DNA from: Ideonella benzenivorans
Lineage (GTDB): Bacteria > Pseudomonadota > Gammaproteobacteria > Burkholderiales > Burkholderiaceae_C
Assembly (NCBI RefSeq): GCF_020387415.1
Contig: NZ_JAGWCB010000012.1
Location: 638,242-702,241, forward strand
Direction: 5' to 3'
Length of the DNA: 64,000 bases
The stretch's first letter is position 1. Every line of letters begins with the position of its first letter. The notes below the pieces were generated by a model. That model saw only the letters and a list, made by a program, of their open reading frames with translations, was not told the DNA's origin and ran no database searches. The translations under genes and the position numbers were made by a program. Positions 43,821 through 53,090 of the stretch are shown piece by piece.

Positions 43821-44459
43821 TCACTCGCCCACCAGGCCGTTGCGGATTGCGTAGACGGTGAGTTCGGAGTTGTTGGCCAGGCCCAGCTTTTCCAGCACCC
43901 GGGCCCGGTAGACGCTGACCGTCTTGGGCGACAGAGTCAGCTCGGTGGCGATGTCCGACAGCCGCTTGCCGCTGGCGATCATCACCAGGGTCTGCAGCTC
44001 GCGGTCGGAGAGTTTCTCGTGCGGCGCCTCGCTCTCCTGGTCCTTGCCGATGTTCTCGGCCAGCAGCTGGGCGATCTCCGGGGTGATGTACTTGCGGCCC
44101 TGGGCCACGGTGCGCACGGCCTGCAGCAGCACCGCCGGGTCGCCCCCCTTGTTCACATAGCCATGCGCGCCGGCCTTCAGCGCGCGCAGCGCGTACTGGT
44201 CCTCCGGGTACATGCTGACCACCAGCACCTTGACCGGGTTGCCCTCGTCCTTGAGCACATGCAGCACATCCAGGCCGCTGCGGCCGGGCATGTTGATGTC
44301 CAGCACCAGCACCTCGCAGCTGTTCTGGCGCATCAGGGTGCGCAGCTCGCCATATTCGCCCGCCTCGCCGACGACCTCGATGTCGGTGGCATCGGCCAGC
44401 GTATCGCGAATGCCACGCCGGATCAGGGCGTGGTCGTCGCAGATGATCACACGGGTCAT
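43821..44459 (-). CDS. NarL/FixJ-family response regulator
   Basis: The 212-residue protein has a receiver domain (VIICDDHALIRRGIRDTLAD; phospho-acceptor D54 in VLVLDINMPGRSG; KVLVVSMYPED; YVNKGG). A LuxR-type helix-turn-helix follows (LSDRELQTLVMIASGKRLSD, LSPKTVSVYRARVLEKLGL). Its start overlaps the sensor kinase gene by four bases, so the two form a two-gene operon. Targets are unknown. Confidence 0.93.
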   Translation of the reverse strand: MTRVIICDDHALIRRGIRDTLADATDIEVVGEAGEYGELRTLMRQNSCEVLVLDINMPGRSGLDVLHVLKDEGNPVKVLVVSMYPEDQYALRALKAGAHGYVNKGGDPAVLLQAVRTVAQGRKYITPEIAQLLAENIGKDQESEAPHEKLSDRELQTLVMIASGKRLSDIATELTLSPKTVSVYRARVLEKLGLANNSELTVYAIRNGLVGE

Positions 44460-45622
44460 GGTTCTCCCCAGGCGGACGGATCGTGGGACGTCTCGCCCAA
44501 CGGGCCAGATTCCATCCCGTCGTCATCGTCTGCCGTACCGCCTTCTTCCAAGGGAATCGAGAGTATCAGCGTCGTGCCCGCGGGGCCACTGGAAAGATCG
44601 ACCCAGCCCCCGACGGTGGAGGCCCGCTCGTGCAGGCCGCGGATGCCGAAGCTGCGGGCCTTGGCCAGATCCGCCGAGGTCAGGCCGCGGCCGTTGTCGC
44701 TCACCTCCAGCGACAGCACGCCCGCCGCCAGCGACAGGTCGATGCTGACCCGCGTGGCCTGGGCGTGCTTGTTGATGTTGGTCATCGCCTCCTGGGCCGC
44801 CCGGTAGGCCACCAGCGGCACGCCGGCCGGCAGCGTGGCCTGGTTGTCCAGGTTGGTGCGGAACACGCAGGCAATGCCGGTGCGCCGCTCGAAGCGGCTG
44901 GCCATCCACTGCAGGGCCGCCACCAGCCCCTGCTCCAAGATGGCCGGGCGCAGGTTGTGCATGATGCGCTGGCTGGCTTCCAGCGCGTGGGTGACCGTCT
45001 CCATCGCGCTGTCGATGCGTTGGCGCAGCTCCGGGCTGATGCCGGACTGGCGGGCCATCCAGGCCAGGTCGAACTTGACCGCGCTGAGGGAGCCCCCCAC
45101 ATCGTCATGGATTTCCCGCGCGATCGCGGCCCGCTCCATCTCGATGCTGGTCTGCAGGTGCTGGGCCAGCTCCGAGACCCGCTGGCGCGAACGGGCCAGC
45201 TCGCGGTCGGCCCGCTGGCGGGCGCGCAGGCTGTCATAGGCCGCCATCGCATGCTCGGCGGCCGGGGCCAGCCGGGTCATGTTGCCCTTGAGCAGATAGT
45301 CGCTGGCACCGTCGCGCATGGCCTGCACCGCCACGTCCTCGCCGATCTCGCCCGACACCAGGATGAAGGGCACCAACACCCCTTGTTCGCGCACGATCTC
45401 CAGCGCCCGCAGGCCGGAGAACCCCGGCACGTTGAAGTCCGACAGGATCAGATCCCAGGGCTGCGTCAGCGCGTCGCGGAATTCCCGCTCGGTGTCGACG
45501 CGCACCGAATCCACCACCAGGCCACCGCGCTGCAAATAGGCCAGCGCCAGCTCGTGGTCGAGCTCGGAGTCCTCCAGATGGAGCACCCGCAGCACACGGC
45601 GTGGTTCGGCATGAGGGGTCAT
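44456..45622 (-). CDS. Hybrid receiver-histidine kinase (HisKA_3 type)
   Basis: The 388-residue soluble protein starts with a receiver domain (about residues 10-130; VLHLEDSELDHELA, phospho-acceptor D62 in LILSDFNVPGFSG, FILVSG, YLLKGN). A HisKA_3 dimerisation domain has the phosphorylated histidine at 172 (IAREIHDDVGGSLSAVKF). An HATPase domain has AAQEAMTNINKHAQATRVSI, DNGRGL and GIRGLHERA. It has no membrane segment, so its input must come through the N-terminal receiver. It pairs with the NarL-type regulator downstream. Confidence 0.92.
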   Translation of the reverse strand: MTPHAEPRRVLRVLHLEDSELDHELALAYLQRGGLVVDSVRVDTEREFRDALTQPWDLILSDFNVPGFSGLRALEIVREQGVLVPFILVSGEIGEDVAVQAMRDGASDYLLKGNMTRLAPAAEHAMAAYDSLRARQRADRELARSRQRVSELAQHLQTSIEMERAAIAREIHDDVGGSLSAVKFDLAWMARQSGISPELRQRIDSAMETVTHALEASQRIMHNLRPAILEQGLVAALQWMASRFERRTGIACVFRTNLDNQATLPAGVPLVAYRAAQEAMTNINKHAQATRVSIDLSLAAGVLSLEVSDNGRGLTSADLAKARSFGIRGLHERASTVGGWVDLSSGPAGTTLILSIPLEEGGTADDDDGMESGPLGETSHDPSAWGEP

Positions 45623-45684
45623 GGCGCGAAGTATCGCCCAGGGTCAGGGCCGCTTGTGAAGCTCAAGGATCGGAAATACGCCCG

Positions 45685-45710
45685 GAAAGTTGGGGTGATT
45701 CGTTCAATAA
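45685..45710 (+). promoter_or_regulatory. Weak sigma-28-like promoter candidate of the cheA cluster
   Basis: GAAAGTTG (45685-45692), 10 bases, TTCAATAA (45703-45710), in the 204-base space between the divergent kinase gene and the chemotaxis genes. It matches 6/8 at -35 and 5-6/8 at -10, with spacing one or two short. Location is right but the match is poor. Confidence 0.3.
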
Positions 45711-45826
45711 ATGCCCGGTTCGTGCCGAAAAATGGTCTGCAACTCCCCGGCAGGTCCGCGGAGGTGGCCTGTTTGCGGGCTGCCCCTTGCCGTTGGGAGG
45801 CACGAACCGAGTGTCTTGGAGCCACG

Positions 45827-46291
45827 ATGCCAACGACAGAATCCCACGTTGCCGCCACCGCGGGAACGCCGCTGCCTCTGATGGCCGCGGCAGACTTGCA
45901 GGATCACCTGATGGTGGCCAGCAACGATTTGGAGCGCCTGCAGCGCCTGCTGGACGATGCCAGCCAGACGCTGTCTTCCCATTTCTATGGGGCCAGCAGC
46001 CAGCTCAACGAGACCTTGCGGACCCTGGCCGTCCTGCCCGACATCGACCATGGCGCCCTGCACAGCGCCATGCAAAGCCTGGCCGAAGCGATCACCGCGC
46101 TCCAGTTTCACGACATGGCCACCCAGCTGATCTGCCACACGCAAAAGCGCCTGCGCAGCTGCGTGGACCGCATCGCCCGCGATGCGATGGGCGATGACGA
46201 CGATGGGGCCGCCATCGTCGAGGACAGTCCCGTCCGACCCAATCCCGTGACCCAGGATGAGATGGACGCTGGCTCCATCGAACTCTTCTGA
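45827..46291 (+). CDS. CheZ-like small protein, candidate CheY-phosphate phosphatase
   Basis: The 154-residue helical protein (ATG 45827) has one stretch that copies the CheZ active helix: ALQFHDMATQLICHTQKRL, with D96 and Q100 in the FHDxxxQ arrangement of CheZ (FHDLTGQ at 138-144 in the CheZ of this window). It lacks the long four-helix arm and the C-terminal CheY-binding peptide. It is 48 bases before a second cheY and then cheA. The call as a phosphatase is inference from this motif and its position; a purely structural role is possible. Confidence 0.55.
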   Translation: MPTTESHVAATAGTPLPLMAAADLQDHLMVASNDLERLQRLLDDASQTLSSHFYGASSQLNETLRTLAVLPDIDHGALHSAMQSLAEAITALQFHDMATQLICHTQKRLRSCVDRIARDAMGDDDDGAAIVEDSPVRPNPVTQDEMDAGSIELF

Positions 46292-46339
46292 CATTCGCCA
46301 CGCGCCCCACCTCATTCCAGAAAAGCCCGGAGAACTGCA

Positions 46340-46702
46340 ATGCACTCGATCCTCGCCGTTGACGATTCCCCCTCGATGCGCCAGATGGTGGCCTTCACCC
46401 TGAAAAACGCCGGCTTCAACGTCGTCGAGGCGGTGGATGGCCAGGACGCCTGGGAAAAGGCCAACCAGCGCGACTTCAACCTGGTGCTGACCGACCAGAA
46501 CATGCCGCGCATGGACGGCATCAGCCTGACCAAGAAGCTGCGCGAGAACCCGAAGTTCAAGGCCACGCCGATCCTGATCCTGACCACCGAGTCCAGCGAC
46601 CAGATGAAGCAGGCGGGCCGGGCCGCCGGCGCCACCGGCTGGCTGGTCAAGCCCTTTGACCCGGCCAAGCTGATCGAGGTGATCGGCAAGGTGATCCGCT
46701 GA
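46340..46702 (+). CDS. cheY: CheY-like response regulator (copy 2)
   Basis: A 120-residue single receiver: ILAVDDSPSMRQMVAFTLKN, phospho-acceptor D52 in LVLTDQNMPRMDGISL, ILILTTESSDQMK and WLVKPFDPAKLIEV. It matches the 'PilG/CheY-II' type usually found beside cheA. Next to a CheZ-like gene and cheA, it may be a phosphate sink or a second output. Confidence 0.95.
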   Translation: MHSILAVDDSPSMRQMVAFTLKNAGFNVVEAVDGQDAWEKANQRDFNLVLTDQNMPRMDGISLTKKLRENPKFKATPILILTTESSDQMKQAGRAAGATGWLVKPFDPAKLIEVIGKVIR

Positions 46703-46757
46703 GCCCCGCACGCTCTCACCGGCCAAGCAGTACGACACGAACGAGGAACTTGCACCC

Positions 46758-48896
46758 ATGGGCGACACCACACACGACCACGGCACCAGCGACGGCATCG
46801 ACCTGACCCAGTTCTACCAGGTCTTCTTCGAGGAGGCCGGCGAGAACCTGGAGGCCATGGAGCAGAAGCTGCTGGAACTGGACCTGAGCACCGCCGACGA
46901 CGAGGAGCTCAACGCCATCTTCCGCTGCGCACACTCGGTCAAGGGCGGCGCCGCCACCTTTGGCTTCACCGACGTGGCCGAACTGACCCACCAGATGGAG
47001 ACGCTGCTGGACAAGCTGCGCCGCCACGAACTGCAACCCACCCCGCCGATGGTGGACGTGCTGCTGGAAGCCGGTGATGCGCTGAAGGCCCTGCTGGCCC
47101 GCCACCAGGGCTCGGGCGCCGACGCGCCCGACACCTCCACCCTGGTGGCCCACATCCGCGCCATGGCCGAAGGTGCCCAGGTGCCGCCCCCGGCCGACGC
47201 GCCCGCCGCAGCCGCGCCCGCCCCCGTGGCTGCCGCCCCGGCCGCGGAGGCCCCGGTGCCCAATGGCGCCCGCGCGGTGGAGCTGCGCGTGGGCCCGCTG
47301 GACCACCCGGAACAGGCCGACAACCTGTTCGAGCTGTTCAAGGAAATCACCAACCTCGGCACGATCGAGCCGCTGGACGCCGGCCATGCCGCCGATGGCA
47401 TCCGCCGCTACCGCATCGTGACCACGACCAGCGACGGCGACCTGCTGGACCTGTTCACCTTCCACGTCGCCCGCGAGTCGATGCAGCTGCTGCCGATGGG
47501 CCCGGGCTACGGCTTCCACGAGGGTGCCCCCGGCGCTCCGGCCAAGCCCAGTGCCGAAGAGGAACGGGGCTACGGCTTCTTCGACAACGCGCCGGGCTCG
47601 CCAGGGTCCGATGCTGGCACCGCCGCCGCCCCGGCCGCTGCCGCACCGGCCGCCGCCACGCCGGCCCCGGCCGCAGCGGCCCCGGTGGCCCCCAAGCCCG
47701 CCCCCCACAAGCCCGAGGCCAAGGGCGGCATGGACTCCTCCACCCTGCGCGTCTCGGTCGAGAAGGTCGACCAGCTGATCAACCTGGTCGGTGAGCTCGT
47801 CATCACCCAGGCCATGCTGGCCCAGAACAGCCGCAATGTGGACGCGGCGCTGAACCAGCAGCTGCTGTCGGGCCTGGCCGATCTGGAACGCAACACCCGC
47901 GACCTGCAGGAAGCGGTGATGTCGATCCGGATGATTCCGATGTCGATGGTGTTCAACCGCTTCCCCCGCATGCTGCGCGACCTGGCCGGCAAGCTGGGCA
48001 AGAAGGTCGACCTGGTCACCCAGGGCGAGGCCACCGAACTGGACAAGGGCCTGGTCGAGAAGATCACCGACCCGCTGACCCACCTGGTGCGCAACAGCTG
48101 CGACCACGGCATCGAACTGCCGGCCGACCGGCTGGCCAAGGGCAAGCCCGAGCATGGCACCGTCACGCTGGTGGCCTCCCACCAGGGTGGCTCGATCGTG
48201 ATCGAGGTGCGCGACGACGGCCGCGGCCTGAACCGCCAGAAGCTGCTGCAGAAGGCCCGCGAGCGCGGCCTGGATGCCCCCGACACCCTGACCGATCAGG
48301 AGGTCTACGGCCTCATCTTCGCGCCGGGCTTCTCCACCGCCGAGGTGGTGACCGACGTGTCCGGCCGCGGCGTGGGCATGGACGTGGTCAAGAAGAACAT
48401 CACCGCGCTGGGTGGCACGGTGGAGATCGACTCCGCCGAAGGCTATGGCATGAGCGTCAAGGTGCGCCTGCCGCTGACCCTGGCCATCATGGACGGCATG
48501 AGCATCGGGGTGGGCGACGAGTGCTACATCCTGCCGCTGTCCTCGGTGGTCGAGTCCTTCCAGATCTCGCAGAACATGATCAAGACCATCGGCAACTCCG
48601 GCCGCGTGGTCGAGGTGCGCGACGAGTTCATGCCGGTGATCGACCTGGAGAAGGTCTTCGAGGTGCCCCGCTTCGACTTCGAGAAGTCCTCCAACATCAT
48701 GGTGGTGGTGGAAGCCGAAGGTGGCCGGGTGGCGTTGCTGGTGGACGAGTTGCTCGGCCAGCAGCAGGTGGTGGTGAAGAACCTGGAGGCGAACTACCGC
48801 AAGGTGCCCGACGTCTCCGGCGCCACCATCATGGGCGATGGCCGCGTGGCCCTGATTCTGGACATCGGCTCGCTGGTGCGCCGCTCGCGCCACTGA
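46758..48896 (+). CDS. cheA: Chemotaxis histidine kinase CheA
   Basis: CheA phosphorylates CheY in response to receptors. The 712-residue protein has P1 with the phospho-histidine at 59 (FRCAHSVKGGAATFGF) and an Ala/Pro linker. A P2-like domain follows (AVELRVGPLDHPEQADNLFE to FHVARESMQLLPM), then a second Ala/Pro linker. P3 is the dimerisation domain (LRVSVEKVDQLINLVGELVI). The P4 kinase has LTHLVRNSCDHGIELP, DDGRGLNRQKL and DVSGRGVGMDVVKKN, and P5 is CheW-like. All catalytic boxes are intact. Confidence 0.98.
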   Translation: MGDTTHDHGTSDGIDLTQFYQVFFEEAGENLEAMEQKLLELDLSTADDEELNAIFRCAHSVKGGAATFGFTDVAELTHQMETLLDKLRRHELQPTPPMVDVLLEAGDALKALLARHQGSGADAPDTSTLVAHIRAMAEGAQVPPPADAPAAAAPAPVAAAPAAEAPVPNGARAVELRVGPLDHPEQADNLFELFKEITNLGTIEPLDAGHAADGIRRYRIVTTTSDGDLLDLFTFHVARESMQLLPMGPGYGFHEGAPGAPAKPSAEEERGYGFFDNAPGSPGSDAGTAAAPAAAAPAAATPAPAAAAPVAPKPAPHKPEAKGGMDSSTLRVSVEKVDQLINLVGELVITQAMLAQNSRNVDAALNQQLLSGLADLERNTRDLQEAVMSIRMIPMSMVFNRFPRMLRDLAGKLGKKVDLVTQGEATELDKGLVEKITDPLTHLVRNSCDHGIELPADRLAKGKPEHGTVTLVASHQGGSIVIEVRDDGRGLNRQKLLQKARERGLDAPDTLTDQEVYGLIFAPGFSTAEVVTDVSGRGVGMDVVKKNITALGGTVEIDSAEGYGMSVKVRLPLTLAIMDGMSIGVGDECYILPLSSVVESFQISQNMIKTIGNSGRVVEVRDEFMPVIDLEKVFEVPRFDFEKSSNIMVVVEAEGGRVALLVDELLGQQQVVVKNLEANYRKVPDVSGATIMGDGRVALILDIGSLVRRSRH

Positions 48897-48909
48897 ACTC
48901 TTCCGGACG

Positions 48910-48934
48910 GGGCCGGCCCAGGTGGTGCCGGCCC
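48910..48934 (+). terminator. Hairpin between cheA and the first mcp gene
   Basis: 8-bp stem GGGCCGGC / GCCGGCCC with a 9-base loop, 14 bases after the cheA stop. CTCGCCTTGTG follows, a weak tail, so attenuation is more likely than complete termination. Confidence 0.45.
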
Positions 48935-48970
48935 TCGCCTTGTGCAATCTAGCGAAAGACCCCCCTCACC

Positions 48971-50731
48971 ATGATGCATTGGATGCGAAGTTTCACCATC
49001 CGACTCCGGATGCAGGGTGCCATTGCCGCGGTGCTTGGCCTGTTTGCCCTCGTCGGGCTGGCAACGTTCTGGGGCGGCAGCCGCCTGTCGGCCGTCAACG
49101 AGCAGTTGATGCAGCACTCCGTCAAGGAACTGCACAACGTCGGCGAGATCCGCACGGCCCTCGGCCAGGTCCGCCACTTCGAGAAGAGCATCGTCATCGA
49201 CCATGCGGCCGCGGACACCGTGACCGCCCACCGCCAGCACTGGAGCGAGGCGACGCGCCAGCTCCAGCAACAGTTCAAGGCCCTGCTGGAGGGTGACGAC
49301 GACGCCAACAACGCCGTCGCCCGCGACGCGCTGCAGAAGGTCGACGCCTATCTGGCCGCCGCCGATGGCGTGCTCGCCAGCGCCAGTGGCAGCGCCGAAG
49401 ACAGCACCGCGCTGGACCAGAAGCTCCAGCCCGCGCGTGAACAGCTCCAGGCCGCGGAGGACGGTGTCAACCGGATCCAGACGCTGGTTGACCAGGACAT
49501 CGCCGCCGCCCAGGAACGCTTTGCCACCGAGATGACCCGGCTGGGCTGGATCTTCGGCGCCGCAATGCTGGCCGTGCTGCTGGTCGTGCTGCCGATGACG
49601 CTGCTGAACTCGGCCTCGATCACGCTGCCGGTGCACCATGCCCGCGACATCGCGCTGGCCATTGCCCAGGGCGACCTGACGCGCGACATCCACGCCACCG
49701 GCCGGGACGAGACGGCCGAATTGCTGCAGGCCCTGGACCACATGCAGAAATCACTGCGCCAGCTGGTGGGCGAGGTGCGTGACAGTTCGCAGCGCATCCA
49801 CATGGCCTCGCAGGAAGTGGCCTCGGGCAATGCCGACCTGAGCAGCCGCACCGAGCAGACCGCCAGCAACCTGGAAGAGACGGCCAGCGCGATGGAGGAA
49901 CTGACCGCCACCGTGCGTGACAGCGCCACCTCCGCCGGCCACGCCAGCGAACTGGCCGACTCGGCCGCCCAGGTGGCCCGCCGCGGCGGTGACGCGGTGG
50001 CCCAGGTGGTCGACACCATGGACGAGATCAACCGCTCCAGCCACAAGATCGCCGACATCATCGGCGTGATCGATGGCATCGCCTTCCAGACCAACATCCT
50101 GGCCCTGAACGCGGCGGTGGAAGCCGCCCGCGCCGGGGAACAGGGTCGTGGCTTCGCGGTGGTGGCCAGCGAGGTGCGCAGCCTGGCCGGCCGTTCCGCC
50201 GAAGCCGCCCGCGAGATCAAGACCCTGATCAGCGCCTCGGTCGAGAAGGTCGAGAACGGCGCCCGCCAGGTGCAGGACGCCGGCGCCACGATGAACGAGA
50301 TCGTCAGCTCGGTACAGCGGGTCAACGACATCATCCAGGAGATCAGCACCGCCGCCAGCGAACAGAGCAAGGGCATCGACCAGGTCAACGTCGCCGTCGT
50401 GCAGCTCGACCAGATGACCCAGCAGAACGCGGCCCTGGTCGAACAGTCCACCGCCTCGGCGGAAAGCCTGAAGGACCAGGCCGGCCGCCTCAACGAGGTG
50501 GTGGCCCGCTTCCACCTGGGTGGCGCGACCGCCACGACGGCCCGCAGCGCGGCACCCGCCGTGGCCGCACCCGCCCCCACACCGGCCCCGACCCTGGCCA
50601 CGGTCCCAGCACGGCCCGCACCCGCCGCCCAGCCAGCCATTCCGGTCGCCAAGGCGCCTGCGGCCCCGGCCCCGGCCCCCAAGGCGGCCACCGTCGCCAC
50701 TGCCTCTGACGACGACTGGGAAACCTTCTGA
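48971..50731 (+). CDS. Methyl-accepting chemotaxis protein 1, with CheR-binding tail
   Basis: The 586-residue receptor has a first membrane helix (about residues 14-36), a periplasmic four-helix-bundle type sensor, a second membrane helix (about residues 192-213), HAMP and the signalling tip [20 protein letters not shown] followed by [20 protein letters not shown]. An Ala/Pro linker ends in DDDWETF, closely matching the CheR-tethering pentapeptide NWETF. Methyl-accepting sites are expected on the flanking helices. The ligand is unknown. Confidence 0.95.
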   Translation: MMHWMRSFTIRLRMQGAIAAVLGLFALVGLATFWGGSRLSAVNEQLMQHSVKELHNVGEIRTALGQVRHFEKSIVIDHAAADTVTAHRQHWSEATRQLQQQFKALLEGDDDANNAVARDALQKVDAYLAAADGVLASASGSAEDSTALDQKLQPAREQLQAAEDGVNRIQTLVDQDIAAAQERFATEMTRLGWIFGAAMLAVLLVVLPMTLLNSASITLPVHHARDIALAIAQGDLTRDIHATGRDETAELLQALDHMQKSLRQLVGEVRDSSQRIHMASQEVASGNADLSSRTEQTASNLEETASAMEELTATVRDSATSAGHASELADSAAQVARRGGDAVAQVVDTMDEINRSSHKIADIIGVIDGIAFQTNILALNAAVEAARAGEQGRGFAVVASEVRSLAGRSAEAAREIKTLISASVEKVENGARQVQDAGATMNEIVSSVQRVNDIIQEISTAASEQSKGIDQVNVAVVQLDQMTQQNAALVEQSTASAESLKDQAGRLNEVVARFHLGGATATTARSAAPAVAAPAPTPAPTLATVPARPAPAAQPAIPVAKAPAAPAPAPKAATVATASDDDWETF

Positions 50732-50747
50732 TCCTGTCTTCCCCGCG

Positions 50748-50778
50748 CCGGCCACCCACAGGTGGCCGGTGTGCTTTT
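50748..50778 (+). terminator. Terminator after the first mcp gene
   Basis: Perfect 9-bp stem CCGGCCACC / GGTGGCCGG with a CACA loop, then TGTGCTTTT. It lies 16 bases after the stop and before the promoter of the next mcp. Confidence 0.75.
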
Positions 50779-50797
50779 CGGCGCGCGCACGGGCACC

Positions 50798-50824
50798 TCA
50801 AGTCCCCCCGAATGCCGCCGATGA
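50798..50824 (+). promoter_or_regulatory. Sigma-28 promoter of the second mcp and cheW
   Basis: TCAAGTCC (50798-50805), 11 bases, GCCGATGA (50817-50824). The -10 is 7/8 to GCCGATAA, and the -35 is identical to that of flagellin C. The terminator just upstream makes an own promoter necessary. Confidence 0.7.
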
Positions 50825-50852
50825 ACGGTGATAACCCTTACCAATTCTTGTC

Positions 50853-52412
50853 GTGGGAAACGCAGTGAATCACTTTCTCCGTCGGTTCACCATCCGCCTG
50901 CGCCTGACCGCCGGTCTGGGCGCGCTGGGCATCCTGATGCTGGCCGTCGTGCTCTGGTCGCTCTGGACGATCCGCAGCGTGCGGGTCCAGGGGGACGAAC
51001 TGATGGCCCAGCAGCTGCACAGCGTCGATCTGGCACACGGCGTGCTGTTCTCGATGGAACGGCTGCAGCGGCTGGAGCAGGCCACGATGCTCAACGGCAG
51101 CAACACCGTCAGCGCCGACGAGTTCTTCCAGCAGTGGAAGAAGACGGTGGCCACGCTGCGCAGCGACCTCAAGCCGATGGCCGGCGAGGCCGGGCTGGCC
51201 GAGGGCATCAAGGGCTTCGAGGCCCATGTGACCGCGCTGCAGGATGTGCTGCAGCAGGTGGTGGACGCCAAGATCGACGCCAGCGCGGCCTATGCCTACG
51301 CCGGCCAGGCCCAGGGCGACCTGGACACGGCCCAGAAGGCGATCGACACCTGGGTCCAGCGCTCGCGCGGCCAGGCCGACGCCGCCCGCGAGGCCGCCAA
51401 GACCCGCACCCAGGTGCAGATGGGCGCCAGCCTCGGTCTGCTGGTGGTGGTGCTGGGCGTGGTGGGCGTGATGATGGTGCTGACCCTGCGCTCCATCGTC
51501 GGCCCGCTGGCCCAGGCCAGCGAGGCGGCCCGCCGCATCGCCGCCGGTGACCTGAGCGGCGAGCTGCCGCGCGAAGGCCGCGACGAGGTGGCCAACTTCT
51601 TTGCCGCCCTGAGCGACATGCAGCAGGCCCTGCGCCGGCTGGTGGGCCAGGTGCGCCACAGTGCCGACAGCATCCTGACCGCCAGCAGCGAGGTCGCCAA
51701 CGGCAACCTGGACCTGAGCCAGCGCACCGAGCACACCGCCAGCAACCTGCAGGAGACCGCGGCCTCGATGGAGACCCTGACCGGCACCGTGCACCACAGC
51801 GCCGAATCAGCCCAGCAGGCCAGCCAGCTGGCCCAGACCGCCACCCAGGTGGCCGAACGCGGCGGCAGCCTGGTGCACCAGGTGGTGGCCACGATGGAGG
51901 ACATCAACCAGTCCTCGACCAAGATCGCCGACATCACCGGCGTGATCGATGGCATCGCCTTCCAGACCAACATCCTGGCCCTGAACGCGGCGGTGGAAGC
52001 CGCCCGCGCCGGGGAGCAGGGCCGCGGCTTCGCGGTGGTGGCCGGCGAGGTGCGCAGCCTGGCGCAGCGCAGCGCCGAGGCCGCGCGCGAAATCAAGAGC
52101 CTGATCGGCAGCTCGGTGGACCGGATCGAGAACGGCACCCGCCAGGCCCGTGACGCTGGCCAGACCATGACCGAGATCGTGACCTCGGTGCAGCACGTCA
52201 GCCGCATCATCGACGAGATCAGCGCCTCGACCCGGCTGCAGAGCACCGGCATCGGCGAGCTGGGCTCGGCCGTCAACGAGCTCGACCAGATGACCCAGCA
52301 GAACGCCGCCCTGGTGGAACAGTCCGCCGCCGCGGCCGACAGCCTCAAGCAACAGGCCCACCAACTCTCCGGGGTGGTGGCCACCTTCCGCCTGGAACAG
52401 GGTTTGACCTGA
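50853..52412 (+). CDS. Methyl-accepting chemotaxis protein 2
   Basis: A 519-residue receptor (GTG 50853; GTG 50865 gives 515 residues and aligns better with the start of receptor 1, [14 protein letters not shown] against MNHFLRRFTIRLRL). It has two membrane helices (about residues 20-42 and 190-212), a four-helix-bundle type periplasmic part, HAMP, and the tip [20 protein letters not shown] followed by [20 protein letters not shown]. Unlike receptor 1 it ends right after the signalling domain, with no WETF tail. Start choice is uncertain. Confidence 0.94.
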   Translation: MGNAVNHFLRRFTIRLRLTAGLGALGILMLAVVLWSLWTIRSVRVQGDELMAQQLHSVDLAHGVLFSMERLQRLEQATMLNGSNTVSADEFFQQWKKTVATLRSDLKPMAGEAGLAEGIKGFEAHVTALQDVLQQVVDAKIDASAAYAYAGQAQGDLDTAQKAIDTWVQRSRGQADAAREAAKTRTQVQMGASLGLLVVVLGVVGVMMVLTLRSIVGPLAQASEAARRIAAGDLSGELPREGRDEVANFFAALSDMQQALRRLVGQVRHSADSILTASSEVANGNLDLSQRTEHTASNLQETAASMETLTGTVHHSAESAQQASQLAQTATQVAERGGSLVHQVVATMEDINQSSTKIADITGVIDGIAFQTNILALNAAVEAARAGEQGRGFAVVAGEVRSLAQRSAEAAREIKSLIGSSVDRIENGTRQARDAGQTMTEIVTSVQHVSRIIDEISASTRLQSTGIGELGSAVNELDQMTQQNAALVEQSAAAADSLKQQAHQLSGVVATFRLEQGLT

Positions 52413-52505
52413 GAGAAATTCCCTACATTCCCGCCCCCGCCAACCGATAAACCGACCAAGCGCGTTGCGCGCGCCCCTACCGGCACGAAGCCAAGGACAG
52501 CCACC

Positions 52506-53063
52506 ATGGACATGATCACCGACGTTGCCCAAGCCGCCCGTCAGGAAACCGCCCGCACCCTGCAGGGGGCCCAGGCCCGCGCCGCCGCCAGTGCCGGCAC
52601 GACCACGGCCGGCCACGGCGAATACCTGACCTTCCGCCTGGGCGGTGAGGAGTACGGCATCGACATCCTGCGCGTGCAGGAAATCCGCTCCTACGAAGCG
52701 CCCACCCGCATCGCCAACTCGCCCGACTTCCTGAAGGGCGTGGTCAACCTGCGCGGCGTGATCGTCCCGATCATCGACCTGCGGGTGAAGCTGGGCTGTG
52801 AGACCGCCGAGTTCAATGCCTTCACCGTGGTGATCGTGCTGAACATCAAGGGCCGCGTGGTCGGCGCGGTGGTGGACTCGGTGTCCGACGTGCTGGAACT
52901 GGGCGGCGACACCATCAAGCCCGCTCCGGCCATGAACGCCAATGTCGACATGTCCTTCATCACCGGCATTGCCAACGTCGGCGACCGCATGCTGATCCTG
53001 ATGGACATCCAGGCGCTGATGAGCTCGGCCGACATGGGCCTGATCGAAGACAGCCTGGTCTGA
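52506..53063 (+). CDS. cheW: Chemotaxis coupling protein CheW
   Basis: CheW links receptors to CheA. The 185-residue protein has a 35-residue Ala-rich extension and then the CheW domain: EYLTFRLGGEEYGIDILRVQ, IANSPDFLKGVVNLRGVIVP, VVGAVVDSVSDVLELGG and DRMLILMDIQALM. It follows the second receptor gene by 93 bases and ends before a symmetric hairpin. Confidence 0.97.
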   Translation: MDMITDVAQAARQETARTLQGAQARAAASAGTTTAGHGEYLTFRLGGEEYGIDILRVQEIRSYEAPTRIANSPDFLKGVVNLRGVIVPIIDLRVKLGCETAEFNAFTVVIVLNIKGRVVGAVVDSVSDVLELGGDTIKPAPAMNANVDMSFITGIANVGDRMLILMDIQALMSSADMGLIEDSLV

Positions 53064-53068
53064 TCCCC

Positions 53069-53087
53069 GGGGCCCCCACCGGGCCCC
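53069..53087. terminator. Hairpin between convergent cheW and permease gene
   Basis: 7-bp stem GGGGCCC / GGGCCCC with a 5-base loop, placed between the cheW stop (53063) and the stop of the minus-strand permease (53091). It may work for both directions; the tail is not T-rich. Confidence 0.5.
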
Positions 53088-53090
53088 GCC

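Noticed and set aside
46716..48947. 743-codon open frame on the minus strand
   Set aside because: Covers cheA exactly on the other strand; cheA has all catalytic boxes.
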